Positions 56,695 to 64,000 of a stretch of 64,000 nucleotides of DNA are shown piece by piece. Position 1 is the stretch's first letter, and each line of letters opens with the position of its first letter. Location of the stretch: NCBI GenBank assembly GCA_018268315.1, contig JAFDWU010000002.1:267638-331637 (forward strand), written 5' to 3'. Source of the stretch: Armatimonadota bacterium. Its GTDB lineage: Bacteria > Armatimonadota > Fimbriimonadia > Fimbriimonadales > Fimbriimonadaceae. The notes beneath the pieces are model-generated. The model was not told the DNA's origin, ran no database searches, and saw only the letters and a program-made list of their open reading frames with translations. A program made the position numbers and the translations under genes.

Positions 56695-58997
56695 GCGCCG
56701 AACAGCTCTTTTAAGGCTTCCGAAAACGTGTCAACGGGAACAAGCTTCAGTTCGCTAAGCACCTCGGCGGGCATCTTCTTCAGTTCATCCGCATTCAGGC
56801 TAGGGATGATGACCCGCTTGATACCACATCGCTGAGCCGCGAAGAGCTTCTCGCGAAGGCCGCCGATCGCCAGCACTTTGCCGCGAAGCGTAATCTCGCC
56901 GGTAACCGCCACATTCGGTGGAATAGGCTTCTCATGCAAAGCTGAATACAGAGCGAGCGCCATTGCAAGCCCCGCGCTCGGGCCATCCTTCGGAATGCCG
57001 CCTTCCGGCACGTGGAGATGAATATCTTTGAGGATCGCCGCGCCTTCTCGAAGCTCAACCGCGGTAAGGGCCGCTTCACCCGACTCGCGCATGACGTTGC
57101 CGAGATAGCCGGTAAGCCGCAAACGCCGTTCGGGGCCACTAGGCGGGAGCGTTCCCACCTCGATTTCGATCACATCGCCGCCCTGATCAGTAACGACCAG
57201 ACCCTTGATGACGCCAACCTGTCCATCTTTCTTGATGACCGGATCGACAAAGACCGGAGGGCCAAGAAGCTCAACCACGTCGCTGGCAGAGACGGTTGCC
57301 GGCACCTTCTTCCCTTCTGCCTTGCTGCGGGCCAAGCGCCTGATAACCGCGTCAAGCTGACGCCGAAGCTGACGAACACCCGATTCCCGCGTGTACTGGG
57401 CAACCAACTGCTCCTCAGCATCGGGCTTAAATTTGATCTCGTCCGGCTTGAAGCCGTGGTCCTTCAGCGATGCTGGCAGCAGGAATCGCTCCAGAATCTG
57501 AATCCGGTCGTGCTGCGAGAAGCCGGGGAAATCGATTATCTCAAGGCGATCTCTGAGCGCAGGCGAAAGCGTGTAAAGGACATTTGCGGTCGCCACAAAG
57601 ATCACCTGCGAAAGATCAACTGGAACGTCGAGGTAATGGTCAACGAAACCGTCGTTTTGCTCTGGATCAAGCGCCTCAAGCAGTGCGCTCATGGGGTCTC
57701 CGCGCAGGTCGTTGGAGAGCTTGTCGATTTCGTCCAGCAGGATGACAGGATTCATGGACTCGGCCTGAATCAGTGCGTTCACGATCCGGCCCGGCATCGC
57801 GCCAACATAGGTTCTTCGGTGGCCTCTTATCTCGGCTTCATCGCGCACTCCGCCAAGGGCAACACGGACAAAGGATCTTCCAAGCGATTCAGCCACGGAA
57901 ATTGCAAAAGTCGTCTTGCCAACGCCCGGAGGACCCACAAGGCACAGCGCCGCGCCTTTTCGGTCGTCGCGCAGTTTCTGCACGGCAAGGAAGTCGAGGA
58001 TTCGCTCCTTCACATCTTGAAGGCCGTAGTGGTTCGCCTCAAGAATCTTGGATGCCCCCGCCAAATCGAACTTGTCTTCGCTGAATTTGCCCCACGGCAC
58101 CGCCAGCAGCGTCTCCAAATAGTTTCGATGAACGAGCGCTTCTGGCACCGCATTGGCACGCGCTAGCCGGTTCAGTTCGGATTTAGCGCGGTGCGCGGCC
58201 TCTTCGGGCATCGCGCTGCTCTCAACGGCGTTTTGCAGAGCGGTGTAATCGTCGTATGCGCCGCCCAGCTCGCCTTGGATCACCTTAAGCTGCTCTCGAA
58301 GGTAATACTCGCGCTGCGAGTTGCCCAGCGTTTGCTCAACCCGGTCCTTGATTCCCGCGCCGAGCAACAACACCTGCTCCTCTCGCTTCAGCAAGTCATA
58401 AGCCTTCTTCAGTCGCTCGAAAGGATCGACGGTCTGAAGCAACTCTTGCTTTGCGCTTGAGCGCACGGGAAGATGGTGGCCGACCGCGTCGGCAAGTCGG
58501 CCTCCGCCTGAAACCTGAAACACTGACGTAAGCGTCTCAGCGGGGATATTCGCGCCTAGCTCAACGAGAGACTGGAAAGATTGAGTGACGAGGCGCATCA
58601 GCGCCTCCTGCTCGGGCGAATCTTCGCCTAAGGGCTCTTCGAGGTCCGTGTAGTCTGCCCACAATAGACCCTGCTTCGACTCAACGGCGGCCGCCTTCGC
58701 CCGGTTTAAGCCACGCACGACAATGCGCAGTCCGCCATCCGGCATTGGTAAAGCCTGGAGCACTTCGCTGATGACCCCAAAGGCTTCTAAATCTTTTGGC
58801 TTGGGTTCCTCGCCGCCCGTCTCGCGTTGAAGCGTCACGAAAAGGAGTCGTTCTCCGCTCATCGCACGGCGCACCGCGCGCAGTGATGTCTCGCGCACGA
58901 CGTGGACGGTGTTTACTTGCCCCGGAAAGTGGACGGCATCGCGAATTGCGAGCGCCGGCGCTCGGGATGAGACCTTGGATGTCGGGGAAATTGCCAT
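56691..58997 (-). CDS. lon: ATP-dependent Lon protease
   Basis: 768 aa. N-terminal substrate-binding domain to about 200 (AIRDAVHFPGQVNTVHVV, ESKQGLLWADYTDLEE), coiled coils to about 300 (QREYYLREQLKVIQGELG), AAA+ module with Walker A GPPGVGKTTF (355-364) and Walker B VILLDEIDKL (418-427), and a C-terminal protease domain with catalytic Ser674 (PKDGPSAGLA) and Lys717 (GLREKLFAA). All motifs are intact. Degrades misfolded and regulatory proteins in the cytoplasm. Upstream a TAATAAG is 13 nt before the ATG. Convergent with nadA by 4 bases. Confidence 0.96.
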   Translation of the reverse strand: MAISPTSKVSSRAPALAIRDAVHFPGQVNTVHVVRETSLRAVRRAMSGERLLFVTLQRETGGEEPKPKDLEAFGVISEVLQALPMPDGGLRIVVRGLNRAKAAAVESKQGLLWADYTDLEEPLGEDSPEQEALMRLVTQSFQSLVELGANIPAETLTSVFQVSGGGRLADAVGHHLPVRSSAKQELLQTVDPFERLKKAYDLLKREEQVLLLGAGIKDRVEQTLGNSQREYYLREQLKVIQGELGGAYDDYTALQNAVESSAMPEEAAHRAKSELNRLARANAVPEALVHRNYLETLLAVPWGKFSEDKFDLAGASKILEANHYGLQDVKERILDFLAVQKLRDDRKGAALCLVGPPGVGKTTFAISVAESLGRSFVRVALGGVRDEAEIRGHRRTYVGAMPGRIVNALIQAESMNPVILLDEIDKLSNDLRGDPMSALLEALDPEQNDGFVDHYLDVPVDLSQVIFVATANVLYTLSPALRDRLEIIDFPGFSQHDRIQILERFLLPASLKDHGFKPDEIKFKPDAEEQLVAQYTRESGVRQLRRQLDAVIRRLARSKAEGKKVPATVSASDVVELLGPPVFVDPVIKKDGQVGVIKGLVVTDQGGDVIEIEVGTLPPSGPERRLRLTGYLGNVMRESGEAALTAVELREGAAILKDIHLHVPEGGIPKDGPSAGLAMALALYSALHEKPIPPNVAVTGEITLRGKVLAIGGLREKLFAAQRCGIKRVIIPSLNADELKKMPAEVLSELKLVPVDTFSEALKELFGA

Positions 58998-59029
58998 CGA
59001 TCAGTTCTTATTATCGGAGGACGGCCAAG

Positions 59030-59569
59030 TTATATAGGTTCGCTTTTCAGCAACTGCCTAAATTGGGTTAACGTCTCGTCGCTGCTGAACACCTGCTTGT
59101 AGGCGACGTCAATGAGATCGAAGATTTCCATGAGGGATTCCAAGCGTGTTCGCATGATCGCAACCTGCTCGGTCTTTTCATTGGGAAGCTTGGAAATGAC
59201 TTCCTTTATCGCGTCCATAGTGGGATCAATTTCGCGGCGCTTGCGCTCTCGCACTACTCGGACGAACATTTGCCACGGGTCAGCTTCGCTGATGTAAAGG
59301 TCTTTGCGATCTCCCGGCCTGCGCCACCGGCGCACAATTCCCCAATCGAGCAGTTCTCGCAGGTTCATGCTGGCGTTGCCACGGCTGATACCCAACCGAA
59401 GGATGATGTCGTTCACATCCATCGGGCGCCCGGTTATGAATAGCAGTGCGTGTATCTGGGCCATCGTTCGGTTGATGCCCCAACTTGAACTCATCCGCTC
59501 CCATTCCAGGATGAATAAGTCCTCCGCCCGCTCCAGCGCGGCCACGTCCTGATGCGTCCGGTCCTTCAC
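59030..59569 (-). CDS. GbsR/MarR-like winged-helix transcriptional regulator
   Basis: 179 aa. N-terminal helices, then a winged helix near 50-105: TGRPMDVNDIILRLGISRGNASMNLRELLDWGIVRRW (given as NDIILRLGISRGNASMNL and RELLDWGIVRRW) with the wing GDRKDLYI. The long C-terminal helix pair is like that of GbsR-type regulators of osmoprotectant genes. Ligand and targets unknown. GGAGGTC precedes the start. Confidence 0.82.
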   Translation of the reverse strand: MKDRTHQDVAALERAEDLFILEWERMSSSWGINRTMAQIHALLFITGRPMDVNDIILRLGISRGNASMNLRELLDWGIVRRWRRPGDRKDLYISEADPWQMFVRVVRERKRREIDPTMDAIKEVISKLPNEKTEQVAIMRTRLESLMEIFDLIDVAYKQVFSSDETLTQFRQLLKSEPI

Positions 59570-59683
59570 TCGACCTCCATGTTACGCCGAAATTTCCTCA
59601 CTACTTTCATTTAGCGGGATAAAGAATTCCATGCTGTCAGCCATACAATTACAAAGGTATATCTTTAATGCAAGAGTATTGTC

Positions 59684-60265
59684 ATGTCTTTTGCTAACTT
59701 TGTTCAGCGGCGAGCGCGGATTCAGCGCCAGCGAGATGCAAAAAACTTCTCGGGATGGATCCGCCGGATTACGAAGAACCAGATTGTTCTGGAATTCGTT
59801 GACCAGCCCCAACTAGCTCGATCCGACGTAGTTCTCGTTGAGGTACACGGCGACGACGGGTGCGCATCGTTCACCGCAATTATTCTTGAAACTAAGGGCA
59901 ACTTCGTCATATTGTCGCTGCTGGACCGCTTCAAAGTGCTATCGCAAAGCGAAGCGCCGCGAATAAAGGTGGAGGGCGTCCTGGGAACGATCAGGTTCGC
60001 CGGGCAAGAACATCCAATTGCAGTTCGCGACGTTTCTGCAAAGGGAATAGGGATTACCACGCAGGTTGTGGTGCCCCACGGGTCCACGGTTGAACTCGAA
60101 ATCAGCGCAAACAAGCTGCACTTGATGCTGCAAGGCACTATCAAATATTGCCGATCCCTCAAGGAAGGAGCCGGTTTCCGGTGCGGAATCATCGTCGACT
60201 CAAGCGGACGGATCGATAGCGCGCGGTGGGATTCCTTCCGAAAGTCGTTCACAAATGCTGCTTAA
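59684..60265 (+). CDS. PilZ-like domain protein 1 (tandem paralogue)
   Basis: 193 aa. The C-terminal half has a PilZ-like layout: PRIKVEGVLGTIRFAG, then EHPIAVRDVSAKGIGITT, where D-V-S-x-K-G is the second PilZ motif, and YCRSLKEGAGFRCGIIV. The R-x-x-x-R of the first motif is incomplete: only one Arg (PRIKV), so c-di-GMP binding is uncertain. The N-terminal half (VQRRARIQRQRDAKNFSGWIR, ITKNQIVLEFV) is repeated in the next gene. Likely a receptor or degenerate regulator. Confidence 0.75.
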   Translation: MSFANFVQRRARIQRQRDAKNFSGWIRRITKNQIVLEFVDQPQLARSDVVLVEVHGDDGCASFTAIILETKGNFVILSLLDRFKVLSQSEAPRIKVEGVLGTIRFAGQEHPIAVRDVSAKGIGITTQVVVPHGSTVELEISANKLHLMLQGTIKYCRSLKEGAGFRCGIIVDSSGRIDSARWDSFRKSFTNAA

Positions 60266-60349
60266 GCATAGTCAGGCTAAACGGCCATTAAGATACGGTT
60301 CCGTAAGCCCGACAATTCTTTTTGAACCTGTCAGGCGAACTCAGAATCT

Positions 60350-60931
60350 ATGTCTTTTGCGAATTTTGTCCAGCGGCGCGCGCGCGTTCAACGCCATCGG
60401 GATGCGAAGAACTTTTCCGGCTGGATTCGTCAGATCACTCAAAACCAAGTAGTTCTTGAATTCACGCAGGTCCCCGAGCTTGCTCACGGCGAAACCGTTC
60501 TCGTCGAAATTCATGGCGATGACGGCTGCGCCTCCTTCAAGGCTAGCGTTGCAGAGACGAAGAGCAACTTCGCAGTTCTGCGCGTGATTGATCGCTTCAA
60601 AGTCTTTACTGCCAACGAGTCGCCGAGAATCAAGGTTGAAGGCATCCAAGGCAAGCTAACCATCGATGGACAAGAACATCCGATCACGGTGGGCGATGTT
60701 TCCGAAAAGGGGCTGGGCGTTATTGCGCCGGTTGCATTGACTCAGGGTTCAAAAGTTGAGCTTGAAATCAATACCGGCAAGCAAACGCTTAGCGTCACCG
60801 GCTCGGTGCGGTATTGCCGCCAGCTAAAGGACAGCGGCAACTATCGGTGCGGACTCATTGTGAGCTCAAGCGGGCGACTGGACAGCGCGCGCTGGGATAC
60901 CTTCCGAAAATCGTTTAGTAACGCAGCCTAG
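60350..60931 (+). CDS. PilZ-like domain protein 2 (tandem paralogue)
   Basis: 193 aa, same length as the preceding gene and similar along the whole sequence (FANFVQRRARVQRHRDAKNF, NESPRIKVEGIQGKLTIDG, ITVGDVSEKGLGVIA, FRKSFSNAA). The two genes are a tandem duplication with an 84-base spacer. Again D-V-S-x-K-G is kept while the first RxxxR motif is not complete. The paralogues may have divided roles, for example different binding partners. Confidence 0.75.
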   Translation: MSFANFVQRRARVQRHRDAKNFSGWIRQITQNQVVLEFTQVPELAHGETVLVEIHGDDGCASFKASVAETKSNFAVLRVIDRFKVFTANESPRIKVEGIQGKLTIDGQEHPITVGDVSEKGLGVIAPVALTQGSKVELEINTGKQTLSVTGSVRYCRQLKDSGNYRCGLIVSSSGRLDSARWDTFRKSFSNAA

Positions 60932-60933
60932 CT

Positions 60934-61185
60934 TTACTTTTCGCTGGAAAGCTTGCGGCCAATCTCCGCATTCTTTTCAATAAAGCTCTTCCAGTTGGCC
61001 GGCACATCGGTGTCCACGAAAATCGCAGTTACCGGGCATTCCGGTTCGCACAGACCGCAGTCGATGCATTCGTCGGGGTTGATATAGACCATGTCTCCAC
61101 CATCGTAAATGCACTCGACTGGGCATACCTGCATGCACGACTTATCTTTAACTCCAACACACGGCTCGGTGACAACGTAAGGCAC
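60934..61185 (-). CDS. 7Fe ferredoxin
   Basis: 83 aa from a GTG at 61185 that gives the family start VPYVVTEPCVG; the longer upstream frame is not needed. Two cluster motifs: CVGVKDKSCMQVCPVECI (the spaced pattern of a [3Fe-4S] or [4Fe-4S] site with the shortened first motif) and CIDCGLCEPECPV (a [4Fe-4S] site), the layout of 7Fe ferredoxins such as those of Azotobacter and Mycobacterium. It carries electrons in the cytoplasm. GGAG lies about 14 nt upstream of the GTG, inside the spacer after the hypothetical gene. Confidence 0.88.
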   Translation of the reverse strand: MPYVVTEPCVGVKDKSCMQVCPVECIYDGGDMVYINPDECIDCGLCEPECPVTAIFVDTDVPANWKSFIEKNAEIGRKLSSEK

Positions 61186-61219
61186 TGTTCTTCGATCAAC
61201 TCCTGAGGGCTGAGGGTAC

Positions 61220-61453
61220 CTAAACGTGGGCGACTGCCGCGCGGACTGCTGCCTCGCGAACAAGCCACCAGGCGGCGGGGACCGGATATCCCTCGCGAAC
61301 GAGATCCATCAGCACCGCCGCATAATTCTCGTTGCACGCGTTGATGGCTTGGGTTACTTCGATGACGAGCAAATCGAGAGCCACGCCGGTCGGCAACAGC
61401 GCTGCCGTATCGGCTGGAATCTTCACAAAAAAGCGGGGCTCCTCCCAATCCAT
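61220..61453 (-). CDS. Small hypothetical protein
   Basis: 77 aa, acidic-to-neutral, helical (GVALDLLVIEVTQAINACNE, VREAAVRAAVAHV). No signal peptide or membrane helix. No family recognised. It lies 34 bases upstream of the ferredoxin gene on the same strand and may be co-transcribed with it. Start Met is the only one in the frame. Confidence 0.5.
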   Translation of the reverse strand: MDWEEPRFFVKIPADTAALLPTGVALDLLVIEVTQAINACNENYAAVLMDLVREGYPVPAAWWLVREAAVRAAVAHV

Positions 61454-61500
61454 TCAGCGTTAGTATAGCAAAGCTCGGCGCACACCCCAAGTCCAGGGCG

Positions 61501-61506
61501 TAGAAT
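61501..61506 (+). promoter_or_regulatory. -10 element (TAGAAT) before ribBA
   Basis: TAGAAT with 8 nt to the ATG at 61515, and no Shine-Dalgarno. Consistent with leaderless or near-leaderless transcription. Confidence 0.4.
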
Positions 61507-61514
61507 GGTTCGAT

Positions 61515-62714
61515 ATGGCTTTTGCATCAATTCCTGAGGCGCTCGCCGCGCTTCAGGCTGGCGAGATGATCGTCGTGGTCGACGATCCCGATCGAGAGAA
61601 TGAGGGGGACCTCATCATGGCCGGCGAAAAGTGCACCGCCGAGGCTATGAACTTCATGATCGTCGAGGGGCGCGGCGTGCCTTTTATTCCGACGACCGCC
61701 GAGCGGCTACAGGAACTTGGCATTCCGATGATGACGAAGCAGAACACTGCTCGCCTTGGCACCGCCATGGCGGAGACGGTCGACGCCCTGCACGGGACGA
61801 CAACTGGCGTGAGCGCCTTTGATCGTAATGCAACGGTGCACGTATTTGTCGATCCCAACGCAAAGCCCACCGACCTCGGCCGCCCCGGCCACGTAATCCC
61901 GCTTCGGGCGGAGAAGGGCGGGGTGCTGCGCCGAGCTGGCCACACAGAGGCAGCCGTTGACCTATGCCTTCTTTCAGGGTTGAAGCCTGTGGCCGTAGGA
62001 TGCGAAATTTTGAACGCGGACGGCACGATGATGAGACTTGATGGCTTAACCGCTTACGCAGAAAAGCACAACCTCAAGCTCATCACCATTGCGGATCTGA
62101 TTGCCTATCGGCGCAAAACTGAGAAGCTGATCACGCGCGTGGCAGGGCCTATCGACTTCCCCACCAAATTCGGTCACTTCCAGCTTTATGCCTACGAAAC
62201 CAGCGTTGAGCCGCACCCGTACGTTGCCATCGTTAAAGGCGATGTGAACACCCCCAAGCCGGTCCTTGGCCGAATTCACTCAAGTTGCCTAACCGGCGAT
62301 TTGCTGGGATCATTGCGCTGCGACTGCGGCGATCAGCTTGAGATGGCTCTCCAGATGATTGAAGAGGAGGGCTTGGGAGTTGTGCTCTACATTGCCCAAG
62401 AAGGGCGCGGAATCGGGCTTGTGAACAAGCTGAAGGCGTATGAGTTGCAAGACCAGGGACTCGATACCGTCGAGGCCAACCATGCTTTGGGCTTCAAGGC
62501 TGACCTTCGCGATTACGGCCTTGGCGCGCAGGTTCTCGCCGATCTGGGGGTTCGCAAGCTACGGCTCATGACTAACAACCCGAAGAAGATCGCGGGTCTT
62601 ACCGGTCACGGGCTTGAGATCGTGGAGAACGTCCCGATCATCGCGCCGGCGAACGCAAAGCGTGAGCGCTACATGCAGACGAAGAAAGAGAAGATGGGCC
62701 ACTTGATCAACTGA
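61515..62714 (+). CDS. ribBA: Bifunctional RibBA (3,4-dihydroxy-2-butanone 4-phosphate synthase / GTP cyclohydrolase II)
   Basis: 399 aa. Residues 1-200: DHBP synthase, with DDPDRENEGDLI (23-34) holding the acidic metal and catalytic residues, GVPF, TTTGVSAFDRN and the RAGHTEAAVDL motif. Residues 205-399: GTP cyclohydrolase II with zinc-binding Cys258, Cys269 and Cys271 (SSCLTGDLLGSLRCDCGD), EEGLGVVLYIAQEGRGIGL and DLRDYGLGAQVL-type region. Both entry reactions of riboflavin synthesis are encoded, with all key residues seen. No FMN riboswitch is visible upstream. Confidence 0.96.
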   Translation: MAFASIPEALAALQAGEMIVVVDDPDRENEGDLIMAGEKCTAEAMNFMIVEGRGVPFIPTTAERLQELGIPMMTKQNTARLGTAMAETVDALHGTTTGVSAFDRNATVHVFVDPNAKPTDLGRPGHVIPLRAEKGGVLRRAGHTEAAVDLCLLSGLKPVAVGCEILNADGTMMRLDGLTAYAEKHNLKLITIADLIAYRRKTEKLITRVAGPIDFPTKFGHFQLYAYETSVEPHPYVAIVKGDVNTPKPVLGRIHSSCLTGDLLGSLRCDCGDQLEMALQMIEEEGLGVVLYIAQEGRGIGLVNKLKAYELQDQGLDTVEANHALGFKADLRDYGLGAQVLADLGVRKLRLMTNNPKKIAGLTGHGLEIVENVPIIAPANAKRERYMQTKKEKMGHLIN

Positions 62715-62715
62715 T

Positions 62716-64000
62716 CTAGGCGCGCCTCAAATTCTTCAGGCTCTCTTTGAAGGGTGTGCTGTTTTGCTCGCTGACTCGTAGGACAAGAAAAATTGCGATT
62801 AGCCGAACAAGCAGCACAATGCCAAAGAGCACTTTGTAGGCGGTAACGGCGTCGACCATGCCCCGAAACGACTGAAGTAGGAACGCCCCGCCAAGAGGCG
62901 CAAGCCCCACCATCATCGATTGTAGAGTTTGGCTTGTTCCGAGGTAAGTCCTCACCCGATCCTTCGGAGCGATCGCTAGCACCAGGTTCATTTGGCAAAG
63001 ATTCGCGCCACAGTAAGCGAACCCCGCAAACGTGTGAAAGATCGCGAGGATCAAGAAATTCCAACTGTCGCGGCCCGGGAAACAGAACAGCCAAGGTGAT
63101 CCCGACGCGATCAATGAGCATCCCGCCAGCACCAAACCCGGGCGACTTCCAAAACGATCGTTAAACCTGCCCCAGAACGGCGTCGACAGCACCGTCGACG
63201 CCGAAATAATGAGCATGAAGATAGAGAGAGTCGACAACGATAAGTGCAGCGATTCCAGTGCAAAAGCGCCGTAAAACGGCGCCGCTAGGTTCTGCCCTAT
63301 GAGCGTTATCGCGAGGAAAAGCAAGGTGCGCCGATAGTTCGGGTCGAGAAGCGGTTGCCTCATCTCGGAAAGCACCATGCGACCGGAAGTCGGCTTTGGC
63401 TCATGAGGCACGTCGCGCGTCAGCAGATAGAAAAGCTGGCTGATAAACGCGCAGATCACTCCGACCAGGAAGATCCATTGCAGCCCCACATTGGCCTGCC
63501 CCCGCCGCTGATAGTAATCGAAGGCAAAAGCAGCCAGCATCGCGATCGGAGCCGGGAAGGCAATGAGGATTGCGTTTCGGCGTGAGAAATAATAGCCGCG
63601 TGCGCTTGCGGGGACAAGGTCGGCGAGCCAGTTCGTGTAGGTTGCGTTGCCGATGTTGACGGCCGCCGTGCCTACCGTAAGGCAAGCCAGAGAAATCAGC
63701 AATCGATTCGGCGCGCTTGCCCAAACCACCGGCATGAAGATCAGGGGGATATAAAGCAGCCGCCAAAGGAGCGCGCCTGGCATCACGAAGAGCTTGGGGC
63801 TCCGAAACCGAAGGCTGATGACCGAGCCGGGAAACTGAAGAATTCCGGTGACGGTCGGAATCGCAACAAAGAGCCCGAGCCAAACATCGTTGCCACCTAG
63901 ATTTTTAACAAACGAAATCAGAAAGGTGCCGGTGAACAAGGCAAGAAAGGTGGTTGCGAACATGCCGTCCAGGTTCGCCATGCGAAGCGCTTTTAGGCGT
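62716..64000 (-). CDS. Major facilitator superfamily transporter (N-terminus near or beyond window edge)
   Basis: At least 421 aa with 12 membrane segments. Motif-A-like loops occur as FRSPKLFVMPGALLWRL after helix 2 and RFNDRFGSRPGLVLAG after helix 8; the segment NWLADLVPASARGYYFSRRN is the charged inner loop seen in a group of uncharacterised MFS proteins. The ATG at 63981 is possible, but the frame stays open to 64000 (RLKALRMANLDGMF reads as coding), so the true start probably lies outside. Substrate unknown. Convergent with ribBA by 1 base. Confidence 0.85.
   Translation of the reverse strand, partial: RLKALRMANLDGMFATTFLALFTGTFLISFVKNLGGNDVWLGLFVAIPTVTGILQFPGSVISLRFRSPKLFVMPGALLWRLLYIPLIFMPVVWASAPNRLLISLACLTVGTAAVNIGNATYTNWLADLVPASARGYYFSRRNAILIAFPAPIAMLAAFAFDYYQRRGQANVGLQWIFLVGVICAFISQLFYLLTRDVPHEPKPTSGRMVLSEMRQPLLDPNYRRTLLFLAITLIGQNLAAPFYGAFALESLHLSLSTLSIFMLIISASTVLSTPFWGRFNDRFGSRPGLVLAGCSLIASGSPWLFCFPGRDSWNFLILAIFHTFAGFAYCGANLCQMNLVLAIAPKDRVRTYLGTSQTLQSMMVGLAPLGGAFLLQSFRGMVDAVTAYKVLFGIVLLVRLIAIFLVLRVSEQNSTPFKESLKNLRRA

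Noticed and set aside
57012-58166. 384-codon plus-strand frame inside lon
   Set aside because: lon is complete on the minus strand with all motifs; the opposite frame has no recognisable features.

Overview
The window reads as a chromosomal segment of a free-living Gram-negative bacterium, most likely of the phylum Armatimonadota (Fimbriimonas-like). The reasons are several PEP-CTERM-type proteins with an almost invariant tail (VPEPxSMAALGLGIAAL plus basic residues), a prepilin-like protein whose N-terminus continues into FPVFAQAKEQAKK, and an outer membrane indicated by TonB, a TonB-dependent receptor, a porin-like barrel and surface cytochromes. This assignment is inference from protein style; there is no rRNA in the window. 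No tRNA, rRNA, CRISPR array, insertion sequence or phage gene was recognised.

Layout. 1-4525: a translationally coupled arginine operon (argD end, N-acyl-ornithine carbamoyltransferase argF', argB, argE-like deacetylase, argH), implying the acetylcitrulline-type route. 4863-10061: PEP-CTERM-type exported proteins, TspO, a DUF4440-like protein and a GNAT enzyme. 10062-18875: a short TM ORF, a truncated DUF4242 remnant, a DUF4382/DUF5666 lipoprotein, a cyclase-STAND ATPase, a GAF histidine kinase and a nitronate monooxygenase-like enzyme. 19060-27646: the most striking region, with a decaheme periplasmic cytochrome, an outer-membrane barrel and an octaheme surface lipoprotein (an MtrABC-like porin-cytochrome conduit), followed by ccmF, a monoheme cytochrome, a monoheme-DUF2231 membrane fusion, ccmD-like and ccmE. 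27647-35968: a c-di-GMP-I riboswitch ahead of flgM, a MarR regulator, endonuclease IV, a prepilin-like protein, an ArsR regulator, a glycosyltransferase, an enoyl-CoA hydratase, a PEP-CTERM metalloprotease and an Asp/Glu racemase. 36004-42112: exbB-exbD-tonB-TonB receptor, transcribed from a promoter with a CsoR-type operator between -35 and -10, divergent from a thioredoxin-fold protein. 42109-50060: DUF2339 protein, ccmABC, a methyltransferase, a TPR protein and a 2xGAF/degenerate GGDEF membrane sensor. 50172-64000: ABC exporter pair, RibD-like reductase, DsbA-like protein, Gfo/Idh oxidoreductase, tsaE, pspA, nadA, lon, a GbsR-like regulator, two tandem PilZ-like proteins, ferredoxin, ribBA and an MFS transporter.

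How it fits together. The decaheme-barrel-octaheme trio could carry electrons between periplasm and cell surface. The Ccm genes in two nearby loci (ccmDEF by the cytochromes, ccmABC about 17 kb away) would attach their hemes. CcmE carries the rare CxxxY heme-binding motif instead of HxxxY, and no CcmH is visible, which resembles the reduced Ccm variant known from Desulfovibrio and archaea. The c-di-GMP riboswitch, FlgM, PilZ-like and GAF/GGDEF-like proteins point to second-messenger control of motility or surface life. Several genes have a -10-like hexamer only 6-8 nt before the start codon, suggesting frequent leaderless transcripts.
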